Shown here: positions 54,135-63,680 of the stretch, piece after piece
How positions within the stretch are numbered: position 1 is the first letter of the stretch
How the letters are laid out: every line of letters begins with the position of its first letter
Notes under the pieces: model-generated
Databases searched by the model: none
What the model was told of the DNA's origin: nothing
The model's input: the letters and a program-made list of their open reading frames with translations, nothing else
Translations under genes and position numbers: made by a program
Assembly (NCBI RefSeq): GCF_002288925.2
Contig: NW_022098043.1
Location: 6,558,901-6,622,900 of the forward strand
Source: Delphinapterus leucas
Taxonomy: Eukaryota; Chordata; Mammalia; Artiodactyla; Monodontidae
DNA length: 64,000 nt
Direction of reading: 5' to 3'

Positions 54135-54290
54135 CGAGGACAAAGAGTCAGATCCAGGTTCTGGGCCCAGCTTGGTCAAGAGCCTCTCTGAGCCCCAAGT
54201 TCCTCTTATGAAAAATCGGGATAACAATAGTGCCCGCTTTGGGACGGTTCTGAGGATTGAATTCCATCCAGAGAAGTCCCTTATCCCTGA
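54135..54290 (+). mobile_element. MIR SINE
   Basis: GTCAGATCCAGGTTCTGGGC near 54147 and TCGGGATAACAATAGTGCCC near 54217. Confidence 0.6.
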
Positions 54291-54589
54291 ATTCCATTCC
54301 CTTGTGGCACTTATGTTATAATTCTTAGTATGGAATTGAGCCAAAGCTTTTCAGAAGTTTCAGCGTAAGTCAGGCAAATCTTACAGAAACCCCGTCATCT
54401 TCCCTTCCTCCCTGGCAGCAGGGGGGACAACTAAGATGCTCAACGACCCCACCCATCATCCTGCTTCCTGTCAACTGGCCTGCTGTGGAGCTGAGATTCC
54501 AGATCTGTGGGGCCCAAACTCCCCTTGGCACCCAGCTCACGCCCAGATGCCAGCCTGCCTGTCCACATCTCAGTTCACCCTCTCAACCC

Positions 54590-54750
54590 TTCATGCCAGG
54601 TACTGTGCGGATGCCACTGATCCGTGCAAAAGCACAGACACAGCTTCCACCCTCACAGAGCTTACCTACTGGCAGGCAAACTGTGAACAACTCAATTATC
54701 ACTTTATGTAGTGAGAATTGCCGCGAGGGCTGTGAGAGCTTAAACCTGGG
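54590..54750 (-). mobile_element. L2-type ancient repeat, antisense (tentative)
   Basis: CATGCCAGGTACTGTGCGGA near 54592 and CCCTCACAGAGCTTACCTAC near 54650. Confidence 0.4.
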
Positions 54751-55070
54751 CACCTGGTTTGCCAAGGTGGGGAGGTGGCGGCTCCTGTGGCTGGGCTCTG
54801 AGGGGTGAAGCCCAGGGAGGGGGCAGGGAACCTGGCACCGAGAAGAGAACTCGCAGCTGGGATCCAGACATGAGAGGCGTTGTTGTGCCCCCTGGGGCCG
54901 GAGGGGTGACAGGGCCCAGACCACACGGCTGTCAGGTCGAGCGCTCAGGCTCCACCCGGAGAGCAGCCGAGGCTGCTGCTGATTTTAAGCCAAGAAAAAA
55001 CATGATCCATTTCGTGTTTTTAAATATGTGAGCAACACATTCTTCAGTGTGCTCCCGGTTGCCCTCAGAA
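54751..55070. other. Unique GC-rich sequence, no gene seen
   Basis: No repeat or exon is recognised. Confidence 0.3.
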
Positions 55071-55071
55071 T

Positions 55072-55103
55072 CACACACACGCACGCACGCACGCACGCGC
55101 ACT
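55072..55103. repeat. (CA)n(CGCA)n microsatellite
   Basis: Four CA units followed by about five GCAC units with CpG. Alternating purine-pyrimidine, so it is a Z-DNA candidate. Confidence 0.95.
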
Positions 55104-55149
55104 CATTCAGGCAGCCACCGTACGTCGCTGCCACCATCCCTTCAATAGG

Positions 55150-55335
55150 CTGCTATATTATCAAACACTTACTAGGTGGCTGATCTCAGTTAAGCCTCAC
55201 TACGACCCTGTAAGGAAGATACTGCATCACTGCCATTTCGCAGATGGAGAAAATGAGGCCCTAAGAGGTGGAGTCATGTGCCCAAGGTCACTCGGTAGAG
55301 CTGGTATTTGAAAACGGGTCCTTCTGACTGTGCTA
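55150..55335 (-). mobile_element. MIR SINE, antisense
   Basis: CACTACGACCCTGTAAGGAA near 55198, ATTTCGCAGATGGAGAAAAT near 55236 and GTGCCCAAGGTCACTCGGTA near 55278. Confidence 0.7.
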
Positions 55336-55624
55336 GGAGACTCTGGGAGGGCTGGTCCCCTCAGCCATGCCACACAGCCGGGAGCCTTCACACACCTCCA
55401 CGTCTACGCCACCTGGAGCTTGGAGACCGCCAGTGGGCCCACCATTATCTCCCCTCCAAGTCTTGTGGTGACTTGGCTGGGACCCCCAAGGCCCTGGACC
55501 TGGTTGACCCAGCCTTACCCTACCTGGCCTCTGGGGCTCTCTGTGCCCATGAGACCCCCCCACCCTCAGGTTCCCGGGCCCCAGGCTCTTCTTCTTTTCT
55601 TCTTTCGCTCAGAGCCAAGCAGGT
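55336..55624. other. Unique GC-rich sequence, no gene seen
   Basis: Overlapping plus-strand frames reach about 117 codons but have no domain and no exon signals. Confidence 0.3.
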
Positions 55625-55790
55625 TAAAAACATGCCAAAAATGAGCCCCCTCTCGCTTTAGTGCACTCACATAATGTGTGGCAAAGAAGGCTGCATTAAT
55701 CGCTCGGGACCCACATTTTTCAGTGACATTAATCTCTAGCCGGAAAAGCCTCTCTGGACGGTTCTTTTCAGTTTGAAGGCACTTAACGTT
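55625..55790. promoter_or_regulatory. Candidate conserved enhancer with TTAATC sites
   Basis: CTGCATTAATCGCTCGGGAC near 55691 and CAGTGACATTAATCTCTAGC near 55721 each carry a bicoid/OTX-like TTAATC core. AATGTGTGG lies near 55673. The block is repeat-free and rich in TA-containing words. Function is inferred. Confidence 0.3.
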
Positions 55791-55959
55791 GGCCAGGGGA
55801 GCAGAAGGGGCCCGCCTGGAATTCCTCTCTAACTCCCAAACACCACACCCACCAACCCAGCCCGGCCAGCTTCCCTGGTTATGGCGGGGTTGGGGAGATG
55901 CCTGCAGGGGGTGTGGGGGGATGAGGAAGGGCAGGGTGATGAGTGAGCCGTGGGTGTGC

Positions 55960-56370
55960 CGCCGTGTGTATGCATGAATGTGAGAAAGGCTGAGTTTCAG
56001 CCGTTGCTGGTTCTATGAGCAGAGCCTCTGGGTGGGCTCAGACCCCCAGGTCTGCTGTTCAGAGAAGTGCGTCAGTGTATGTGTGTCCCAGAACACGCAC
56101 GCCAGTGACAGGGACATGTGCGTGTGTGTGACTGAAAGTGTGCATCAGTGTGTGCATGAGTGCCAGTCAAGGGTGAGCATAGGTGTACACATACCCATTA
56201 GAGAATGTGTGTGCAGGAAAAACTGCAACTATGCCCATGAGTGGAGCTGCGAGTGCCATTTTAGGGGTATGTGTGAGTTCTGAGCGCACACGTTGGGCAC
56301 AAGACACATGCAAGAGTGTGTTTGCTGGAGCACACCTGTGATTGTGAGTTGATGAGAGTATCTCTGACTC
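55960..56370. repeat. GT-rich degenerate tract
   Basis: GTGTATGTGTGTCCC, GTGCGTGTGTGTGACTG and GTGTGTGCATGAGTG phrases over about 400 bases with no fixed unit. Similar in texture to 41130-41520. Confidence 0.6.
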
Positions 56371-56444
56371 TGTGAGTGCGCACAAGCGTGGGGAAGGCCG
56401 TGGCCAGGTCTGGGGTAGGTCAGCAGGTGTCCCTCACAGATGCA

Positions 56445-56570
56445 CGCAGTGCATTTGGCAGACGTCCATTGAATACTAACCATGTGCTGGCCCCTGTGTC
56501 AGGCAATACAGAGACAGTGACGAATAAGGGCATGGTGTCCTGGAGCCCACGGGACACCACTGCACTCACA
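56445..56570 (-). mobile_element. L2-type ancient repeat, antisense (tentative)
   Basis: TACTAACCATGTGCTGGCCC near 56475 and AATACAGAGACAGTGACGAA near 56506. Confidence 0.45.
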
Positions 56571-57299
56571 GGAGCTGTTAGCACATCTCCTCCCAACCCC
56601 CGCACTCAGCAACTTCAGGTTGGTAGCTTGAAATTGACTACAGTGAGAGTATTTACACCATGGAAAGGGGCAAATGCCAAATCAGGCCTTTCATTTTCCA
56701 GAAAGCCTATTGATAAACATTTACCAGCACGTCACTGAAGAAGAGAGTCCATCCCCAATCTACCAGGATCCCGTGCATGCCGACATCCTTATACACGAGT
56801 ATGTTTGTGTGTTTGTGCCAATGTACCCCGAAGCAGCTTCAAAATTGTGTAGGACAGGCACACAAGATTAGCAAACAGACTCAGGGAAGAGGGAGAAACA
56901 GGCAGACTGAGGAAGCTTGATGGATACCAGTTTTGCAACACTCCAGGAAATGGATCCCTTTTTATCCCAAGAGCTATTTGTGAAAATCTCCAAAAATAAA
57001 AACAACTGCCAAGGAAAAAAACTTTAACTCACAAACATGAAAACTGCCATGATCCTCCGTCAGTACTGAGCACTGTCAAACCAAACTGACAGGGTCGCTT
57101 GGCTGTAAGTGGTGTCGCTTGGTCCTGAGCCCCAGTGGTCACGCTCAGAGCTGTGCTGGCTAGAAGTGAGTAAAGAAGACAGAAGAGGCACGGCCAGAGA
57201 GGTGGGAGGGAAACGGGAGTGTGCAGGGACCCCAAAGCCAAGAGAAGAAGGAGTTTTGAGAATCAAATGACCTTCAAGGCCTGCCAGAGAGGTCCCTTT
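56571..57299. other. Unique sequence, no gene seen
   Basis: No repeat family or exon is recognised. The A-rich stretch near 56990-57020 may be a decayed poly(A) tail. Confidence 0.3.
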
Positions 57300-57395
57300 C
57301 TCCCTATTCCACACGGGAGAAGCCAAAGGTTCCGGGTGGTCAGTGTCACGTGGCTCGTCCAGATTCAAACCCGAGAGTCTGATGCCAGGGCACCC
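57300..57395 (-). mobile_element. MIR-like fragment, antisense
   Basis: CGTCCAGATTCAAACCCGAG near 57355 is the antisense B-box region. The core is degraded. Confidence 0.4.
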
Positions 57396-57669
57396 AGAAG
57401 ACTGGAGCACAAAGGAGTATCTACACCCTTCTTCTTAGCTTCTCAAGGCCCCAAAGCACAGGCTTGAGTCCTCTGGTCTCCTCAAACCTCGGTCATCAGC
57501 CCAGCTGCCCAGTCACACTGACCATGACCCACAGCCAGGCAGGACACAGATTCAGGAGGCCTCTTTGGGAACATCAGCCCCAGCCAGCTCCCGGGATGCT
57601 GAGCACCAAGGGAGCCAGGTGGCACTGGGGAGAGGCCACAGAGACCCTCGTCCCCTGGCAGTCCCCCTC

Positions 57670-57800
57670 CCCCTGCTGCCATTGATCTCCTTGGCGGGAT
57701 GACATCAAGGGACATTTTTAATAAAAGGGCAGGAGGCCTTGGGAGCTGACCGGGTTGAGGCAGTGCCGGGCAATTAATCACCTGGTTGAGGAGCCTCAGC
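57670..57800. promoter_or_regulatory. Candidate conserved element with TAAT and TGACATCA motifs
   Basis: CATTGATCTCC, GATGACATCAAGG, TTTTTAATAAAAGGG and GGCAATTAATCACCTGG lie within 110 bases. The mix of homeodomain, CREB/PBX-like and E-box motifs in repeat-free sequence suggests an enhancer. Confidence 0.3.
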
Positions 57801-57924
57801 CATGGGTAACTGGATCCCTGGAGAGCGGTAAGGCACACCCCACCTTTCATCTCTGCCCATGGCCACTCTGCGTGGGCTCTCCATGCTCTTCATTAACTCC
57901 AGGCCCCAGGGAACCAGGCAGGCA

Positions 57925-58055
57925 CAGGGGTGCATGTGTACCTGTGCGTGGACCCTCCTGAGTGTGCCCGAGTGCATGGGTACAGGTGTATTGATGCATA
58001 CATGTATGCATGCACAGGTGTGTGGCCACGGTCCTGCATGCACATGTGTGCGAGA
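57925..58055. repeat. GT-rich degenerate tract
   Basis: GTGCATGTGTACCTGTGCGTG, shortened here, and ATACATGTATGCATGCACAG near 57996 alternate purine and pyrimidine. Confidence 0.55.
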
Positions 58056-58285
58056 CAGACCAGAGCACTGGCTTCAGAGTCAGACCGACCTGGGTTCAAG
58101 TTCAGGCCCCATCTCTTTCTAGCTGGATCACCCTGGACAAGATACTTAACTTCTCTGAGTCCCTATTTTTCATCTGTAAACTAGGATAATGATAGTGGTA
58201 GTAACTACTACACATACTCATGGAAATCAAGTTGACACTTTTCATATAGAAGTGCCTGGAACTTAATACATGTTAATGAACATAT
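58055..58285 (+). mobile_element. MIR SINE
   Basis: GACCTGGGTTCAAGTTCAGG near 58087, TTTTTCATCTGTAAACTAGG near 58166 and the tail AAGTGCCTGGAACTTAATAC near 58250. Confidence 0.78.
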
Positions 58286-58665
58286 GTTCGTATTCCTCTT
58301 GCACATGAATGGGCGTGTACGTCTGAGTGGTGGGCAGAATTCTAAGAATGACCTCTAATAACCTTTGTATAATCCACCCCTCTTTGACTGTGGGTAGAGT
58401 GAACACGATGAGATATCACGCCCAGATTATGTTCCATCATATGGCAAAAAGTGAGATTATCCAAGTGGCCAAATCTAATCACATGAGCCCTTTAAAATCA
58501 GAGTTTTCTCCAGCTGCCAGGCAGAAATCAGGGCGATCTGAAGCACGAAGGGGATTGACACATGGGAGCAAACTTCTCTGTTGCTGACTTGGAGGAGGCC
58601 ACACATGAGTGGCCCCTACAAGTTAAGAGTGACCCCTGCTAACTGCCATCAAGAATGGGGATCTT

Positions 58666-58870
58666 GGGCTTCCCTGGTGGCACAGTGGTTGAGAGTCCGC
58701 CTGCCGATGCAGGGGACACGGGTTCGTGCCCCGGTCCAGGAAGATCCCACATGCCGCGGAGCGGCTGGGCGCGTGAGCCATGGCTGCTGAGCCTGTGCGT
58801 CCAGAGCCTGTGCTCCGCAATGGGAGAGGCCACAACAGTGAGAGGCCCGCATACCGAAAAAAAAAAAAAA
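58666..58870 (+). mobile_element. CHR-type SINE
   Basis: Full length with a B-box-like GGTTCGTGCC (58721-58730) and poly(A) at 58857-58870. It is flanked by AAGAATGGGGATCTT at 58651-58665 and again at 58871-58885, its target-site duplication. The right-hand copy is also the left flank of the following L1. Confidence 0.97.
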
Positions 58871-58885
58871 AAGAATGGGGATCTT

Positions 58886-59397
58886 ACTACTGGGCATATA
58901 CCCAGAGGAAACCATAATTCAAAAAGACATATGCACCCCAATGTTCATTGCAGCACTATTTACAATAGCCAGGTCATGGAAGCAACCTAAATGCCCATCG
59001 ACAGACGAATGGATGTAGAAGTTGTGGTACATATATACAATGGAATATTACTCCACCATAAAAAGGAACAAAATTGGGTCATTTGTTGAGACGTGGATGG
59101 ATCTAGAGACTGTCAAACAGAGTGAAGTAAGTCAGAAAGAGAAAAATAAATACCGTATATTAACGCATGTATGCATAACCTAGAAAAATGGTACAGATGA
59201 ACCATTTTGCAGGGCAGAAGTTGAGACACAGATGTAGAGAACAAACGTATGGACACCAAGGGGGGAAAGCTGCGGGGGGGTGGGGATGGTGGTGTGATGA
59301 ATTGGGCGATTGGGATTGACATGTATACACTGATGTGTATAAAATTGATGACTAATAAGAACTTGTTGTATAAAAAAATAAATAAAATTTAAAAAAA
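58886..59397 (+). mobile_element. Young L1 LINE, strongly 5'-truncated
   Basis: Starts at ACTACTGGGCATATACCCAG and runs through the end of ORF2 and the 3' untranslated region to an A-rich tail at 59390-59397. It shares family with the L1 at 4435. It is bounded by AAGAATGGGGATCTT (58871-58885) and AAGAATGGGGATCT (59398-59411). Confidence 0.96.
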
Positions 59398-59794
59398 AAG
59401 AATGGGGATCTCAGTCCTACCATTGTGAGAAACTAAATTCTGCCAACAACCTGAATGAGTATGAAAAGAGATTCTCTCAAGAGCCTCTAGGTAGAAGCTA
59501 AGCTTGGGTGATACCTTGATTTCAGCCTTATCACTTGAGCAGAGAAGCCAGACAAGCCCGTCCAGACCTCTGACTGCTCAGGTCAAGGTGTCACTAGTAG
59601 GATTTTGCCAGCTTTGGGAGCATACTGGGAGATTCCTGGGGGCCCTGGTAACTCAGAGTGACACACATATGTCTGCTTTGGGCTCTGGCAGACACCTGCT
59701 CTAGTCTCCAGTCCAAAGCTGTCATGGACAGAGGGGACAAAAAGTCAGGCCTAGAGCAGGCTGAGAGGTACCCTGGGTGAGTCTGGCTGAGATT

Positions 59795-59890
59795 GCTGGA
59801 GAGACTCCAGCAAGTCACTTACCCTCGCTGATCCTCAGTTTGTTCATCTGAACAATGGGATACCAGCACCCAGCACCACCAGCCCCAGCA
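59795..59890 (+). mobile_element. MIR SINE fragment
   Basis: CAGCAAGTCACTTACCCTCG near 59808 and GATCCTCAGTTTGTTCATCT near 59831. Confidence 0.5.
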
Positions 59891-60084
59891 CCACCTTCAT
59901 CACAAGGGTAGCTTGAGTGAACGAATGGATAGTGCAAAAGCATTCTGGTGTGTTGGAAGAGCTGTCCAGCAGCAGGAGAGGTGGTGGCCTGTCTTCAGAG
60001 TAAACATTCAGTCTCAGGCCGGCTGGCCAACCTCAACCAACACCAGGGCACTCAGGGGAGAAGCGTGGGCCTCACCTGGCCAGC

Positions 60085-60335
60085 TCCCCCTCTCCAGCCC
60101 CCTTATCCACTCAGCTCTATGTCTGTCAACTCCACCTCCAAAGTCTTTTCAACCACCTTCTCCCCACTGCCCCTGCCTGCAGTCCAGTGCCTAAGCCTTG
60201 CCTGGATGACCACACAGCCTCCTCCTGGCACCTGTGCCTCCAGCCTCAGCCCCTGTAACTCAACCCCACACCCTTGCTCACAGCCCACGCAGGGCTCCTA
60301 TTGCTCTTGGGGTAAAGTCTACACTCCATTCTGAA
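60085..60335 (+). mobile_element. L2 LINE fragment
   Basis: TTGCTCTTGGGGTAAAGTCT near 60301 is an L2 phrase. A likely continuation (TAGCTAATTCCCACTCATCT) appears near 60460, beyond about 90 bases of A- and T-rich sequence. Confidence 0.55.
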
Positions 60336-60489
60336 AATTAAGAATCATTTTCACTTTTGCCAAAACAACAACAACAAAAAAGCTTTTAATTTTTATTTCC
60401 CTGATACTAGCAAATTTGAGCTGTGTTGCATACGCTTATTCCCCTAGTCCCTTCTTACCTAGCTAATTCCCACTCATCTTTAAAGTTCT

Positions 60490-61310
60490 TAATTATTTCA
60501 TTTTTAAAAAGTACTACACGCACATGTACAAAATTCAAAAGTATAAAAAGGCAGACATCGGAAGGTCAGTTCAGATCCAGCTGCTGTCCCCAGCCATCCA
60601 GTTCATCACTCCAGAGAAAGCCCCTCCTACCACCTCTGGGTGTGTGCACACAGATTTCATATACATGCTCTTTTCTACACAGGTAATAGCATATCATACT
60701 TCATTTTTTTTCAGCTAACACTCTATCTTGGCAATTGTTTGTCTTGGTACATTAAGAGTTGCCTCCTTTCTTGTTAATGGCTGTATAATGTTCCATCAGA
60801 GTAGAAAATATATAACCCCTCTCCTCCTGATAGACTCAGGCTGTTTCCCATCTCTTGCTCTCACAAATATGTCACTGAAATGTCATTTCACACAAATGTG
60901 AGTTTATCTTTGCAAAAACTTCCTAGAAGTAAGATTGTTGGGTCAAAGGCAAAGACATTGCCAAGTTGCTTTCCATAAAGGTTGTAATATTTTGCATTTC
61001 TACCAGCATTTTATATTCCTTTTTCCCTATGCATGAACCCAGTGATTTATCCAATTTCATAATCTTTAACTGATGGGTGAAAAGTGGCATCACACTGTAG
61101 TTTTAATGTGCAGTTTTCTTATTTTGAGTAGGGTTGATCATCTTTTCATTGTCATCTCTAAGAGTCATTATTTTCCTTCTCTGTCAGTGGTCTGTTCACA
61201 TACTTCATCTATTTTTCTACTGAGTTGTCAGTCCTTTATTATTGATTTACAGGAGCTCTTTATATATGAAGGAAATTAGCCCTGGGCCTATTTAAACAAT
61301 TTAAATCACT
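60490..61310 (-). mobile_element. L1 LINE (old), antisense 3' end
   Basis: GTACAAAATTCAAAAGTATA near 60526, TTAATGGCTGTATAATGTTC near 60774, AAGATTGTTGGGTCAAAGGC near 60932 and ACAGGAGCTCTTTATATATG near 61250 follow the antisense order of the end of L1 ORF2 and its 3' untranslated region. No intact frame remains. Confidence 0.83.
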
Positions 61311-61339
61311 TAAATAGTTGTTTAACTGTTTGATAGAAT

Positions 61340-62250
61340 TTCTTATGAAATGATCTGTACCTAGTGATTTTTTTTTAGGAGTAACTATGTCTATTTCTTC
61401 CATGGTTATTAATCTGTTTAGATTTTAGTACCTAGATGTACTTCTCAAATATATTTACATAAGTTTTTGATTTCCTCTGAAACTGGGGTTCTTCCCCCCT
61501 AACCATTTCTTATTTTATGAATGTGTGATTTCCCATTTTTTTCTGGATTAGATTACCTAACATCTTATCTATTTTACTTGGTTTTTAAAAAATAATCTTT
61601 ATTAGTTCTAGTATTTTTCTGACTTCTAATTCAGTAATCTACTTTTGATTACTACTGAAGTAGTAGTAATCAGTAGTAATCTACTACTGAATCTAATTCT
61701 TTTGATTACTACTGAAGTAGTAGTAATCAGTAGTAATCAGTAGTAATCTACTACTGAATCTAATTCAGTATCTACTTTTATCTTTATAAATTTTTTCTTG
61801 TGATTTCTTTAGGTTTATTTTATTGCTGTGCTTCTCACTTCTTGGATTGGATACCTAATTTATAAATTTTTACTCTCTATTATACATTAACAAAAGTATT
61901 TAGAGCTATGAACTTTTCTCTGAGCTGTGCTTTAGCAGTATTTCATAGTTCTTCTATGGATTGCTATTATTAGCTCAGCTCTCTGGATTTCTGCAATCTG
62001 TTTTGATTTCCTTTTTGATGCCAGTAATGTTTAAGAGAGGGAGTGAAAATTTTATCTTTTGCTGTTTATTTCTTGTTGTATTGAATTTTGAACAGTAACT
62101 GTTATTAGAAGTAATGATAGAATTAGTTTATTTCTTCTTCCTTCCTTTTTCCCCTCCATGACCCAGAGTTATTATTTTATATATCTTAATGTTTACCTTC
62201 ATATCTATAACATATCTATTACTTTATTTTTCATTTTTAAATTGTATCTT
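61340..62250 (-). mobile_element. L1 LINE, antisense internal ORF2 region
   Basis: The AT-rich text (TTATTAATCTGTTTAGATTT near 61406, AAGTATTTAGAGCTATGAAC near 61894) fits antisense L1 reverse-transcriptase sequence. It probably belongs to the same old copy as 60490-61310 with a deletion between. A foldback duplication at 61643-61766 lies within it. Confidence 0.65.
61643..61766. repeat. Tandem duplication with nested palindromes
   Basis: Unit one (61643-61699, 57 bases) and unit two (61700-61766, 67 bases) are identical except for one extra CAGTAGTAAT in the second. Each contains the palindromes GATTACTACT...AGTAGTAATC and CAGTAGT...ACTACTG, so each strand can fold back on itself. Confidence 0.95.
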
Positions 62251-62560
62251 TGGTCCTCTGGCTATAAAAGATGAGGAAATCTGTGCACTTACATTACTTT
62301 GTACCTTCTTTCCCCCTTTCTCTCCCAATATTTGTCAGTTATTTAGTTTCTACACAATTTCATTCATTTCCACATGTTTCATTCTGTTCCATAACCAAGA
62401 CCCCCATCTTGGTTTTAGTCTTAGACATAAAGACAAATGGATTCAATTCTTTGTCAGTCCTTAGTCCTTTTGCCATAGTTTCTCCTTTCCAAGTTCATCT
62501 TCAAGAAGGGATCATGGGACTTATATTCCCTGAGTTCTTATATATTTAAAAACTGGAATT
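62251..62560. other. AT-rich sequence, probably LINE-derived
   Basis: Continues the T-rich character of the antisense L1 but has no phrase I can assign with confidence. No gene is seen. Confidence 0.35.
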
Positions 62561-62779
62561 GATTTCTACAGAGCCCAGCTTGGGAAAGACCAAGCTGTGT
62601 TGGGGAGACCCTTTTTCGCTGATCCCCTGGAATCTCACCTGGGACTTGGTAGGAAGTAAGTGGCAGGAGAATCCTCTCTCGTCCCCAAAGGATTAGCAGC
62701 CATGGCCAAGAGGCCCCCAGTGGCACATCCTCTGCAGAGAGGGGGAAAGTGTGAGCTCATCCTTGCCGCTGCCCGCCGG

Positions 62780-62960
62780 GCGGAACGGGTGGGGCGAGGG
62801 GCTCCACCTGTTCCCGATAATCTCCCTAATCCAACCCCATAATTATTCTTTATTAACGGAGACCGCTGCCTTCGTTACACACTGAAAGGAGGGCGTCAGG
62901 AGCAAAGACACGGGGATCAAAAGCTGGTCACATTTTCCAAAGAGGTTTATTTGCCACGAC
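62780..62960. promoter_or_regulatory. Candidate conserved enhancer with OTX-like and TCF-like motifs
   Basis: GATAATCTCCCTAATCC near 62816, CATAATTATTCTTTATTAAC near 62838 and GGGATCAAAAGCTGG near 62913 lie in repeat-free sequence next to a CpG-bearing stretch (GCCCGCCGGGCGGAACGGG near 62770). The regulatory function is inferred. Confidence 0.3.
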
Positions 62961-63094
62961 CAAAATAACCTCCCCAGGGGTAGGCTGAGTTCCTGTCTCA
63001 TCCCATCCCGGTGCCCAGCGTGGGAGCTCTAGGACCCTGCTTCCCCCAGCCCAGCCCAGCGATCCCTGTCAGGCTCCCACAGCCCCCCAGTCTT

Positions 63095-63680
63095 CATTCA
63101 TTCAAACACCTCCTAACAGCATGGTTTACACAAGGCCTTGTACTAGGCTTTGCAGATACACAAGTAAATAACATGTGGCCCTGCCCTCGGGACTGAGCAT
63201 CTAAAAGGGAAGGAGCAAGTGCCCTAACGATTACTATGCAGACTGCTCAGCACCATGCTGGGGAGGACAGGTGACTGCGGAGCAGAGGTGGGTCCTGACG
63301 ACACCCTCACGAATCGGGGGGTGGGGGCGTGGGACAAGCCTTCCTGGAGGGAGAGACATTAGAACCCTGTCTTGAAGTTCAGCTAGAAGTTCCTCAATGG
63401 ACAAGGTGAGAAAAGGACATTCCACAGAAGGAACAACAGTGATGTGCTAGGACAAGGTTGAACTGCAATTCATTGTGGCCAGAGCAAGGGCTGGAGCTGA
63501 GGAGGGGTTTGATTGGGGATGGAGGGGTGGGCAGGCCAAGCCACACAGGACCCAAGGGAGTCCTGTGACTAGGGAGTGACTAGGGAGTCACTGAAGGTTT
63601 TAGGCAGGGAGGTGACGTGGTCAGACTGTGCTTTTGGAAGATCCTTCTGGCTGCAGAGTAGAGATTGGCTTGGGGGAAGC
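63095..63680 (-). mobile_element. L2-type ancient repeat, antisense, near-complete (class tentative)
   Basis: The longest local copy of a dispersed repeat. Phrases in order are AAGTAAATAACATGTGGCCC near 63162, AAGGACATTCCACAGAAGGA near 63413, and GGAGGTGACGTGGTCAGACT near 63609 with TCCTTCTGGCTGCAGAGTAG near 63642. Confidence 0.55.

Larger units (their letters stand above)
58324..59575 (+). mobile_element. MLT1-like LTR (MaLR), split by SINE and L1
   Basis: Old LTR-type sequence: GGTGGGCAGAATTCTAAGAA near 58329, AATCACATGAGCCCTTTAAA near 58477 and ATACCTTGATTTCAGCCTTA near 59511 follow the order of a MaLR LTR. It is interrupted at 58666-59397 by a CHR SINE and a truncated L1, and has lost its 3' terminus. 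It carries no viral reading frame. Confidence 0.7.

Noticed and set aside
58674..58735. tRNA-like A and B boxes
   Set aside because: They belong to the tRNA-derived head of a SINE. No cloverleaf or anticodon arm of a working tRNA gene is present.
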